From Gaeumannomyces sp. JS-464 (lineage: Eukaryota > Ascomycota > Sordariomycetes > Magnaporthales > Magnaporthaceae), in NCBI GenBank assembly GCA_002197995.1, contig NGZR01000003.1, positions 7,006,001-7,070,000 on the forward strand: 64,000 nucleotides of DNA. Direction: 5' to 3'. Positions 47,910-57,632 of this stretch are shown one piece after another. Made by a program: the position numbers and the translations under genes. A model generated the notes under the pieces. That model saw nothing but the letters and a program-made list of their open reading frames with translations, was not told the DNA's origin and did no database searches. Position 1 is the stretch's first letter. Every line of letters begins with the position of its first letter.

Positions 47910-48712
47910 GTGTGCAGACAACTGCAAGGTTAAAGGATGGAACAACATGATGATGGACTAGGGGCTTGGGTTATCATGGAAGGTGTTTCGAGATTGGGCA
48001 TGTCTTTCTTTTGCTGGAGCGATTTCATACTTACCCAAGCTTTCCGGTGGTTATCCCCCTTTGTGTGTCACGCCTCTACTTTCTCATTGACGTTCATTTC
48101 TGCGACTTACCTATGTGTGCTGCCACCAAGCTACTATCAACTGGACCGCAATAATTAGGGTTATAAGCGAATAGCGTTGCTAGAGGGAGCGTGTTTGACT
48201 TTTTTACGCGGCAAGGTGATTTCTTGTCTAAGCCAGGATTTGCTGGGAAGAGTGCTGAGTTTGAGCTATTTTTCTTCCTGCGATTTTAAAGACTTTTTTG
48301 CTTTTGCTTATATCTTAATGTTGATACTGTAAAGGCAGGGCAATTGCCACGATGTGGAGAGTTTTCCCACGTGGGAAGCATGTGATCGGGTGCCTAAGGC
48401 TCCAAAGGAGTTGCTGCTCCAAAAGAAAAGCGGTGGAAGGGGGGAAAGTACAAAGTTGGGCGAGGGTGGGATCGAGGCAATGAGGTGCGAACCACCGGCG
48501 AACCACCGGCGAACCAGGTTTGAGCCGCATTAAGGCGACCAACCCCCCCCCCCCCCCCCCCACCTTCCTTACAGACACGAGCCTCATTTCTAGCTCAGTC
48601 CATATGTGACACCCTCCTATAAAATTGGTTGATCTTTTTCACCTTCCACCCTCATGGGATTGGGAACACCAGACTACAAACCAAAAGGCAATGCCGTCAA
48701 TAGGCAATTGCT
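47910..48712. other. Intergenic with short tandem repeat and poly(C)
   Basis: About 800 bp without a gene. It contains an imperfect 11-bp tandem (CGAACCACCGG, about 2.6 copies, 48487-48516) and a 19-base C run at 48543-48561. Confidence 0.6.
48543..48561. repeat. 19-base poly(C) tract
   Basis: Nineteen consecutive C in an intergenic region, followed by ACCTTCC. With the 59-base tract at 19564 and the 17-base G run at 61274 it forms a set of long C/G homopolymers. Confidence 0.9.
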
Positions 48713-49521
48713 ATGGATTTACAAATTCCCGTCTCATTCCAGGCACTTGGCCCTAATGGGACTGCCGAGGCCCAAGCAACCGAAGGCTCACATCTGCCGC
48801 CTGCTTCCATTTCCCCACAACTAGATTTGTCTCCAAGTCCGCATGACTTGTACCAGGAGCCGCATTTCTCCTTCACCCAAAATGACGCAATTCCCATCAG
48901 AGGCCAGGCCTACCAACTCCAGGAGCTGCATTCCGACCAGGGACAGCTTATGTCAGACTTCCAAAATCACAATCCGAACCCTCAGGTTCAACAACCATGC
49001 CACCCAACCGGTTCGACCGAACCAGCCTTCCAACCTTCGCAGTCGCACTCGCACTCAACTACTGTGCGGCTAGGCGGACTACAAGCCACGGAATTCCAAG
49101 TACGATATCACCCATACTTTTGCGCCCACCCAGCGTAACGACGGTTTAAATTAAATAGCCTATCTAATATTGATTCGCAATTGGCAGTTACCATCGACTT
49201 TCAATCAGCAAATTCCCTGGCCGCCATACCAGCAAAGCGAGGACGCAAGTCCGCAAAGCGCGCGGTCGTCCCAAAGGTATGTCTTTGTAAAAATAAAAAT
49301 GGAAAAAGAGCAACACTGTAATTTAACTAATATGGCATCCCTGCAGGGATGTGTTAATGCTAAACCTTCTTCAGGACCTCCGTCGCAACGTGTCCAGCAT
49401 GAAGTTTGCCATATCCAACATGTCGTTTGCCATTTCCAGTCTAAGGAATGACATTGCCACCATGCGGGATGAGAGCGAGGAGCGCTTCGCTCAGCTTGAA
49501 CGTGACGCGCGGATCTTTTAA
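48713..49521 (+). CDS. Small hypothetical protein with C-terminal coiled coil
   Basis: Three-exon gene (48713-49099, 49188-49276, 49347-49521) of 216 residues; both introns have GT..AG ends and keep phase, which supports it. The first 160 residues are disordered and Gln/Ser/Pro/His-rich (QVQQPCHPTGSTEPAFQPSQ). The last 55 form an amphipathic helix with heptad-like hydrophobics (SMKFAISNMSFAISSLRNDI, then MRDESEERFAQLERDARIF). I recognise no family. A coiled-coil oligomer or adaptor is the most that can be inferred. It borders the transposon-rich segment to the right. Confidence 0.6.
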
Positions 49522-49848
49522 TAGTTGACCAAACACGTCACGCTAGGCAACCTGAACGTATCCACTGATTACCCACCTAGGTGCCTGGCTAGGTACCAGC
49601 CAATAGGGACAGGCAGAGATGCTAGCCAGGGTTGCATGCTTGAAGAAAAGGCGCTGGTTTATTGGGCTCCACGGGATGGAGGGGTCGATCTTGGCGTTCT
49701 GCCGTTATAAGCTGGGGTTAAAGGTAATTGGACAAAAATGGATTCGAGATTTTCTTTTTAGCTAAGGGTGGTTTGGTTTTTTAACCTCCGAAACTCCGGT
49801 TTTGTATCCGAGCTTTCTTAAAGTGAAGGTTTTAAGTATTAAGTGACA

Positions 49849-50084
49849 TGTTGATCCACGTGATCTAGCGCGTGCATCCAGAAAGGGCCCACGCCTCGTG
49901 GAGCCGCAGGCCCACGGGCCGTGCGCTCCCACGAGCCTACAAAATGGGATCTTGTGATCCCCTTCCTGTAACTAGATTCCTACACAGACATGCATCACTA
50001 CAGACACCAGTTCCAGATCTATAGATCTTTATTCTTTCCTTTTAGGAGATCTCCGTGCCTACAGGAGTACCACTCCTACCAACA
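49849..50084. mobile_element. Candidate solo LTR
   Basis: A 236-bp segment begins TGTTGATCCACG and ends CTCCTACCAACA, the TGTTG..CAACA termini typical of Ty1/copia-type LTRs. It is flanked by TGACA (49844-49848) and TAACA (50085-50089), a five-base target duplication with one G-to-A difference. No internal retroelement coding region adjoins it, so it would be a solo LTR. A second copy for comparison is not present in the window. Confidence 0.5.
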
Positions 50085-51133
50085 TAACATAAGATAAATT
50101 TTGTTGTAACATTTTTTATTAATCACTTATTTGACAAAGTTACAGCATAACCTGACCATTTTAAAAACGACGTATTCTCTTTTTGATGTTTTATATTACA
50201 ATCACTTTAGTTTCTCCTTAGTATATGTAAGTGAATAAGTATATAGGCAGAAATGAGCTTATTTATTTAAATCTCTGTATATTTTAAACACTAGTTTACA
50301 CGATACCCGCCTTCTCCACGTAAAAGCTGTGTACAATGCTGTAAATTGCAAAAAGAGTAGCAAAAACTTATAAATGCTCTATGTTCGCTTCTGTGAGGGG
50401 TTGCCCACGGAAGGGGCCACCCGGAGGTATCGGCCCGGGTTGCCAGGGGTGCTGCGCCACGTAGGGGGCTGCAGCCACGCCACGTGACTGGGGGCCAAAG
50501 CCCACGCTACTTAGGCGGCTTGACCGAGGCAATTCCCAAGTTGTACCAGTCAAGCTGAAGTTGTTGTTTTACCCCTACAGCAATATAGGCACTTCAACCC
50601 CTACAGGCTATCTGCTATCACCGTTATCACCTCGTACAGGCCCCCGGCTTACCCCGTGACAGCTTCGTTGTCTCCAAAGATGTAAGGTTTCGCGTTAAAG
50701 TCCGACAAGGCAGCTTATAGTCTATTCTACTGTAAGGGTACTTTGTAAAAAGATCTATGTTAAAGTGTCAAATATTTATGTCCCCGAAACAAAATACGAA
50801 ATCCCGCGCATATCTTCCCTCACATTAACCCGTTCACGGACAGTGGAGATTTTAGCTCTTCAAGAAAAAGGTCACGCTGAAGACCAAGGTCACGTCATCA
50901 TGGGGCCCCGGGCCTGATCTGCCGACGTCGCCAACCCCTGAAATCCACGACCAGTCCTCGACATCTCCCAGGCCCCGAGTTTCCCAGATGAACGGCTCCT
51001 GGCCCCCACCGCTCCTGAAAATCTTCATCTGAGGCCTCGAAGAGCGCCAGCTCGTTTCTTTCGGAGAACAGCCCCACGCGACGTCTCTCTCGCGGACCGG
51101 TTGGGGGCCTTGCGGATCCCAGCTCCAAGGGTC
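50085..51133. other. AT-rich relic region
   Basis: 50085-50360 and about 50680-50830 are strongly AT-rich within a GC-rich genome. Between them lies a GC-richer block. Read on the minus strand from about 50663 this starts TGTCACGGGGTAAGCC, resembling the 5' end of another fungal LTR. A 61-codon frame there (50368-50553) is not convincing as a gene. The pattern fits decayed, possibly RIP-mutated, retroelement DNA. Confidence 0.4.
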
Positions 51134-51790
51134 TTATTCATCAGCTATCTGGCAAACCCCGGGATCTCCAGCCTCGTTGCTGTCATCCAGCTCGTAGACC
51201 TGGGGACAGGCTTTGTCTTTGTAATCCGGCACCGCATTGGACCGGGGGCCTCCGATATCTTCCTGCCCGGACAGTTCGCCGACCGGAGGACCACCGTTGC
51301 CTCCGTCCCCGTCGTTGGGCAAGTTGCCGGCCGCAGGGCTGCCAGTGCGCTCAACCTCATCAGCAGGTAGTTCGTAGATCCGGGGCCCCGGGATATCTCC
51401 CTCGCTGGGCAGCTCGTAGATCCGAGAACCGCTGACGTCTTCCTCTTCGGGTGGTTTGTAGGCTTCCCCATCGACCTCCTCATCAACCACCTCGCAGATC
51501 ACCACATCCAAGTCCTCGTCGACCAGGTCGTAGACCCAAGCAGCGGCACTGTCGAAGGCCTCCTCGTAGCCCCGTCCCCAGGTGTCTTCCCAGCTGGGTC
51601 CCCAGCCTCGGTTGTCTGGTAAGAATCTTGTCAGCTTGGGCGATCTTCTAGCGATTTTATCTTTTATGGATGGAACCTACTTGTAGTGAAGCTGCGCCAG
51701 CTTGGGGTAATGGAGTCCCAAGGGCAGCCCGACTGGCTGGCAGGGTAGTCGAATCCGCAGAATGGGCATTGGATCATGTAGGAGAGCATC
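51134..51790 (-). CDS. Hypothetical acidic protein with RIYELP repeats and CxxC motif
   Basis: Two exons (51790-51682 and 51615-51134) with a 66-bp GT..AG intron give 196 residues in phase. The N-terminus MLSYMIQCPFCGFDYPASQS has a CxxC and a further Cys, compatible with a small metal site. Then comes a Trp/acidic stretch (NRGWGPSWEDTWGRGYEEAF). The C-terminal half is acidic with repeated units: GSRIYELPSEGD, GPRIYELPADE and later PQVYELDDSNE, separated by Gly/Pro/Asn spacers. No signal peptide. I recognise no family; it sits in a transposon-marked segment, so it could be lineage-specific. Confidence 0.5.
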
Positions 51791-53035
51791 AAGATGATGC
51801 TGGTGGTTTGGTGTGGGGGTTGTAGCTAGTTGTTGCTTGGGGTATCGGGAACCCGTGTGTGGTTGTTGGGATTATTTGCACGGGATTCCTCGACACAGCC
51901 AAGGCTTGACCTGGCCCCTAGCCGGGAGATTTGCGAGTGGCGGCTATAAGTGTCGAAGATTCCGTGGTAATGCTTGACGTTGTTTTGTTCTCGCTCGATG
52001 AGCTGAGAATGTTTGTGGGCAGTGGATTTGTTCTCGTATAATCTGGCAGGTAAACGAGTGACTGGACGACGCGCGTGTTTGAGTGCGTGTCGGACAAAAC
52101 GCACTTCGACGATGGCGAGAGAAACAGCATGCACTTATATTATATGCCGTTAGGAACAAACTGGATCCCTCTGACCGGTGGGTTTGCAACCCTCGTAACC
52201 CTCGTAGTTGGCCAGAAAATATCACGAACTCCAAGATCCCCAGTGCTCAGCCATTTTCGGTCATGGCTGTGGTCGTCGTCTCCCTCCCTGGGCGGCCAGA
52301 ACCGGCGGCCAGGTGAAAAAAACCGAAAAGGCGCGTACATGTGCTGTGATCTGGGCCGACTTTTGAGAGCTTGAGCGAAATCGCACATTCGAGTAGAGGA
52401 CGGCGTGACCGAGATGTTTGTTCAGGGGATAATTAATGACCACATTTGGGGCCACGGAGTCCATGTGTTAAGTGTGTTTCCTTGGGAGGTGGCAGGCGTC
52501 AATATGGATGCGATTGACACTGGTGATGACACTGTGCTGGCGCGCACCTCTGCGCGAATCCACACAGCTGGTAATCAATCAGGGGGCATCTGCAGGTCCC
52601 AGACTGGTGCTTCGAGAAGACCACGCATCCCCAGGAACAGGATTCGGTGACATGCATGGAAGACAAAAGCTTGGACTTTCCCTCGCCCTCGTGGGGGAAA
52701 TGCTTGCCGCCGCTCATCGAAATAATTTGCTGCGGAATTCTGCAGGTGGTTAGGGCCGCCCACGAGGCCCCCCAGACCGAGGCGATGCCCCCTACTTAAA
52801 ACGGCCAAACCCCACGTCTCGGGGCTGCCGGGCCTTGCTGTCGGGCCAACAACACTGGGGAACATGATGAAACCAGGAGCCAGAGAAATGGTCTAGACAA
52901 CCAACAGGTGAAGTATTCGAGGCTGAATGGCGAGTGGCCCTACCGGAGCACCGCATCGGTCAGGACCAGGCGCTCTCGCATCCAGTGGCCCTCATGTGAC
53001 TCAGATGGAGGAAGAGACTCCACTCGCGTTGTGTA
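51791..53035. other. Intergenic, no gene supported
   Basis: About 1.25 kb upstream of the RIYELP gene. Many short frames on both strands, none with motifs or credible splice structure. No repeat structure is evident. Confidence 0.45.
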
Positions 53036-53571
53036 TTAGCCGTCTTCTTGGCTGCCTCGCACGCTCCCCAAATAGGAGCATGGAGTCGGGATATGCACTG
53101 CAGGAAATAAGAAGGGTAAGAAATAGGAAAGGATATAGGAAATAGGAAACGCCTGGCCGAGCCAGCCCTTTAAGGTTTTCCGCCCTGAGCAGGCATTGCC
53201 TGTACTTCTCGGTGGGCAGCCAGTCGTGGATGAGGTCCTGGTAGGATACAATGGGCTCGTCGGTCTCGGGAATTTCCCCATCGATCGTTAATTCTCGAGG
53301 AGCCCAATCCGGCATCCCCTGATCGCGCGGCCGACAAAAAGAGGCACTTGAACGCGATCCTGACTGTGACAAGCTTGGCGCTTCGGATGAGATGCCCCTG
53401 GCCTCCAACGTCCTGACATGCATCTGCAAATATTCGAATCAGCGCCATCGGATCAAGAACGAAACACGAAGAGTTTTCCTGAATTTGGATGAAGCTAAAG
53501 GGATAGATTACTAGCCTGAGTCTTTCCGATCTGGCCCCGAGATCCCCATGCATGTGTTCCGAGCTTGTCAT
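53036..53571 (-). CDS. Possible small hypothetical gene, 3' end confounded by a repeat
   Basis: A 20-codon first exon (53571-53512, MTSSEHMHGDLGARSERLRL) can be spliced through GTAATC..TGCAG to a second exon from 53423. The second exon contains protein-like sequence (DEPIVSYQDLIHDWLPTEKY, RQCLLRAENLKG). The 3' part runs into the TAGGAAA repeat at 53103-53150, whose minus-strand pyrimidine tract ending TTTCCTGCAG could serve as an intron end. The C-terminus is therefore undefined. No recognised domain. Confidence 0.28.
53095..53185. repeat. Dispersed repeat: AAGAAATAGGAAAG block plus AAAACCTTAAA block (copy 1)
   Basis: AAGAAATAGGAAAGGATATA is followed by a block whose reverse complement reads GAAAACCTTAAAGGGCTGG and CTCGGC. 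The same two blocks occur at 59729-59801, but with the second block in the opposite relative orientation. Confidence 0.5.
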
Positions 53572-53858
53572 TGACGCTTGCTTCCACCACAGCTGCTCGT
53601 CTCATTTCTCCGGGTGGGACGCTTTGACGCCCGCGACTTGAGGCCTGCGGCCGACGGGTGACTGTAACCGTTCGTCCCAAGTGATAGAGGGCCGAAAGAA
53701 AGGGAAACGGCAGCGAGAGGGGGGCCTTCGTGCAAGCAAGCTTTTCCATTTGCTTGTCGCTGACCCTCCCTTATGCCCACTCCACCCCTCCAACCCAGTA
53801 AACTCGGAACCAGCACCTGCTCGGGCTGTCACCACCCTATCCACCCAGACGATCGCTC

Positions 53859-55649
53859 ATGGGCGGCAGCCAACAACCCGCCACCACAACCAGCATGCTG
53901 CCGTCATCTCTCCGAGCCCCGGCTACAACAGCAATCATCGTTGCGGCGGCGCTGGGGGCGTCACTGTTATCCACAGGAGCGTGGGCGTACCAACATCAAC
54001 ATGCCAGCAATACCCTGCAGTCTCTCCCGGTCGCTCGGCGCCCCGGTGGCGGGGAACTATACTGGCGCGCTCCGGCCGCAGGTGCACTTCTCGGCGCCGC
54101 AGAACTTCATGAACGACCCCAACGGCATGTTCCTCGATAGCCAAGGGCTCTGGCACGCCTACTACCAGTACAACCCGACGGGGCTGTCGGCGGGCAACCA
54201 GCACTGGGGCCACGCGACGAGCCCGGGACCTGTACCAACTGGGAGAACCAGCCGTGGCGCTGTCGCCGCCGCGGGACCGCACCTTTGTGTTTTCCGGCAG
54301 CGTCGTCACGGACCCCAAACAACACGTCGGGCTTCTTCCCGGACCGCGACAGCGGCGTGGTGGCCGTGTTCACGCTGGCCGAGTACGGCGAGGACGGCAG
54401 CGCCGGCCCGCAGACGCAGGCGCTGGCCTACTCGCTCGACGGCGGCTACTCGTTCAGGCACTACGACGGCAACCCGGTCATCGACAGCGACAGCGGCCAG
54501 TTCCGCGACCCGAAAGTGATCCGGCACGGGGACCGCTGGGTCATGGTGCTCGCGTACTCGCACGAGTTCACCGTCGGCATCTACTCGAGCCCGGACCTGC
54601 GCCGCTGGACGCACGAGTCCAACTTTTCGCGGCACGGCCTGCTGGGCGCGCAGTGGGAGTGCCCGAACCTGGTGCAGATGCAGGTGCGGGACGGCGCGGC
54701 CGGGGCCCGACGGGGCGGCAGGCCTGGGTGCTCGTGGTGTCGGTGCAGCCGGGCGCGCCGCAGGGCGGGTTGGCGACGCAGTACTTCCCCGGCGACTTCA
54801 ACGGGACGCACTTTGAGCCGTGGGACGGCGCGACGCGCCTAGCCGACTTCGCCAAGGACAACTACGCCGCCCAGTACTTTTACGGCCTGCCCGAGGGGTC
54901 CGACGCCGTCAGCATGGGCTGGGCCTCCAACTGGCAGTACGCCGAGCGCGTGCCGACGGGCCAGCTGGAGGGGTGGCGCGGCGGCTTCACGCTGCCGCGC
55001 GTCAACTACCTCGCCAAGGCGCCGCGGATCGGCTGGGTCGTAGTCAACGAGATGCACGGCGGGCTGGGGCCGGTCCTGGGCGGGGAACGACGGCCAGCAG
55101 CGGTCGGCGCCTCCGCCGCCACCGCTCGACAACTGCAGCTTCGATGGCGGCGGGCCAGCAGGGCCAGGCGGGCCGGGCGACAAGCGGACGGCGGAGCTCG
55201 GGCAGTGGGCGTCCGGGTCGTACTACATCGACGCCAACGTGACGGGGCTGGACGCGTCGAGGCTGGGCCCGGACGCGCACCTCAACTTTTCGCTGTCGTC
55301 GCCGTCGACGGGTGAGTCGCTGCGGGGGGCATGGACTTTGGCGGCGACATGGCGTTCTGGATCGACCGTGCGGGCGCGCGGGCGCTGTTCGAGGGCGACG
55401 TCTTCTTCACGGACAAATTCTCCACCGCCGACGTGTGGAACAGCACGCCCGGGGCGCCGGCGTGGCGGATGCAGGCGGTGGTCGACCGGAGCATCTTCGA
55501 GGTCTTTGTCGATGGTGGCATCCACGCGGGCGGTGCTGATTTTCCCAGCCAGGCCACTAGCGGTGTTCGATGTGAGGGTCGGGGGTCTCTCGCCCGACGC
55601 CAGGGTCAGTATCGCTGTGAACGGCTTGAGCAGTGTTTGGAAAAGCTAG
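53859..55649 (+). CDS. Secreted GH32 beta-fructofuranosidase (invertase-like), heavily frameshifted
   Basis: Extracellular glycoside hydrolase family 32 enzyme acting on sucrose, inulin or levan type fructosides; about 590 residues if continuous. Start at 53859, or 53895 ([20 protein letters not shown]), with a signal peptide. All three catalytic signatures are present: [11 protein letters not shown] (nucleophile Asp), [10 protein letters not shown] (RDP) and [10 protein letters not shown] (acid/base Glu). The C-terminal beta-sandwich follows ([30 protein letters not shown]). The reading frame switches seven times (near 54020, 54225, 54310, 54705, 55083, 55325 and 55555), and the segment near 54235-54265 looks like two more compensating slips. 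This density is far above that of neighbouring genes, so either pseudogenization or locally poor sequence is possible. Confidence 0.8.
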
Positions 55650-55973
55650 GTCCAAGGGGGAATTCGATGTTTGAGGTGAAGAAAGGCAAGGGGCAAGGAG
55701 TTGTATGATATAGCTGAATGGGTTGTGTTTTGCATGGAGCGTGTGCTGTGTTGTAGTGGTTCGGGATCAGAAAATATGGTATCTGCTCTGGGCTGCATCA
55801 CTCTCTGAGGGTTGGGACAAGAAGCAGTGTCCGTTGAAAATTTGAAAATAGAAAGCAGACAAAAAAAAGTTCGTCGAGACGAGAGCTTGTGGAAAGATAA
55901 AATTCTGAGGGCGAAAAAGAAAGATCTTTGTGCTGGTTGCACTCACAAAGAACGTAAAAAGTACAAAGTCAAC
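55650..55973. other. 3' flank of GH32 gene
   Basis: About 320 bp, AT-richer, with no coding content; it separates the GH32 stop from the 3' end of the minus-strand tRNA gene. Confidence 0.5.
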
Positions 55974-56063
55974 TGCCCCCACCCAGGATCGAACTAGGGA
56001 CCTTCGGTTTGAATGGATCCATTGGGATACAAGACCGACGCGCTACCACTACGCCATAAGGGC
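55974..56063 (-). tRNA. tRNA-Thr (anticodon TGT) with 18-nt intron
   Basis: The 90-nt gene folds into a full cloverleaf: acceptor GCCCTTA/TGGGGGC, D-stem GCG/CGC with loop TAGTGGTAG, anticodon stem TCGGT/ACCGA, and T-arm CCTAG-TTCGATC-CTGGG. The loop reads CTTGTA, then an 18-nt intron one base after the anticodon, then A, giving anticodon TGT (threonine). The intron contains the 12-base palindrome AATGGATCCATT. Mature length is 72 with discriminator A. Confidence 0.92.
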
Positions 56064-57632
56064 CAATCATTGACTGATGGTGGCAGGGCATCCTTGGTCC
56101 ACTTATGTTCGGAGCGGGGCTCTCTTCAGTCCAGGTTGGCGTGGATCCATTGTCCATGGTCGAGGAAGGCAGCTCTTGTCAAATCGCATGGTATCGCAGG
56201 CTTGCCACAGCAATGTGTTGATCACAACATGATCTCAATATGCCATAAAGGTTGGTGACCATTTTTCGGCCCAAGTACCGACCGAGCCTTGGCGGGAATG
56301 AATGCGTGGAACCATGACAGGCTGATCATTGAACCGTCACCAAAGAAACCGCGCATTGACCCGATCAACTGATGGCCTCCGGTCCGCACCCATGAGGCTT
56401 CCGTCTAAGTGAGGGATTTCCCTATGACAGCCAACGCCCCCTACCCAACTTGTGCCTAGATGATTGGCCCCGAGCCGCCCAAGGAATCTGAGTTCGTCCG
56501 ACCCATTGGAACAGCGGCCCGGTCACGTCAGCGGCTACACGGAATGGCGTCTGAGCCTGCCCGTGGCGCAACGAACAAAAGCTTCTAGAACGGGTGGGGG
56601 GAGCTTGAGCCCCGCCGGTGCTCTGGGTGCTCTGGGTGCTTCTGTGGAGCACGAACACGCAACGCAAGACAAGCTCCCCCAGCTTTTCCCATGCCGAAAA
56701 GTTATCATCGCAGCGCGCGGCGCCGAAGCGACTGGCCCGTTTGGCTAATAGCCGGGCAGGCGAGCGCGTGCCGACCAGCTGCTGTAAGACGTGCATCAAT
56801 GACGGCCTGACGTGGTCTGGCCTGGCAGTTCCGTGCCGACCAGCCAATGCAATTTAAGGCTCGGAGAATCGAGGAAGATTTCAAGGAGTCCATGCGGGAA
56901 TAGCGCGCTATCCCGCAGCAGCAATCCCTGTAGGTTGGGAGTCAACATTACGTAGTCGACGTCCAGATTTCTCCATCCCCGTCCACGAGCATCCCCACCA
57001 TTCATCGCTGCGCTGCGCGCGCCAGCCCATCTCTCCACCAGACCGCAGCAGCTTCCCGCCCTCTGCTACTGACGCCGGCTGCCATATTCCTGTGATCTCG
57101 CTCCGGATCCGCTGTAGAGCCTGGCGGTTCCTCGCAACTAGATTTTCCCTCTGGTACCTAGGCGACAAGCACCCGGGTTCGTTGCATTGTTTGTAAGTCG
57201 CGAACCTGCCCTGTCAGCACCACCTTCCGCGCTTCAAATCTTTCTTTGGGGCAGCGCGCACCGATTACCCCGCCATCCTCTTCCAGCTTTCCGTTGTGTC
57301 TCTGCCGCCTCCGTCCCTCGGCTTCTCCCAAACACGACATCCATTTTTGTCGCAACTCCTGGCATCCCGTCGGTCCATCTTCGGATCGGCCTAATATTTG
57401 CTTGCTTGCATATAACGAAGCGCGCGTAGCTAATTCGAGGCTGTTCCCGCAGCTCTTCGCTTGCTATTGCCGCGCCCAACAGCTGGCTCGCCGCCTGTTA
57501 GAGATAGCTCTCTCCGCCCCGCGCCCCTAAGCCCTCGTCGGCGCTGGCGACCAACCCCCTACTCCTCGACTGGCAAGCTCGCCTCGATCCCCTTTCGACC
57601 CTCGACCCTCGTCCCAAAACGCCAGTGTCACA
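56064..57632. other. 1.6-kb upstream region of TPS1
   Basis: No gene supported. It contains a small GTGCTCTGG tandem (about 56620-56640) and a TACCTAGG palindromic word at 57151-57163. The last 400 bp are pyrimidine-rich and probably include the TPS1 promoter and a long 5' UTR. Confidence 0.5.

Noticed and set aside
50368..50553. 61-codon minus-strand frame as a gene or gag start
   Set aside because: No gag or integrase motif; it lies in AT-rich/LTR-like debris and is too short to support.
55969..56157. 62-codon minus-strand frame over the tRNA
   Set aside because: It overlaps the tRNA-Thr gene and has no independent support.
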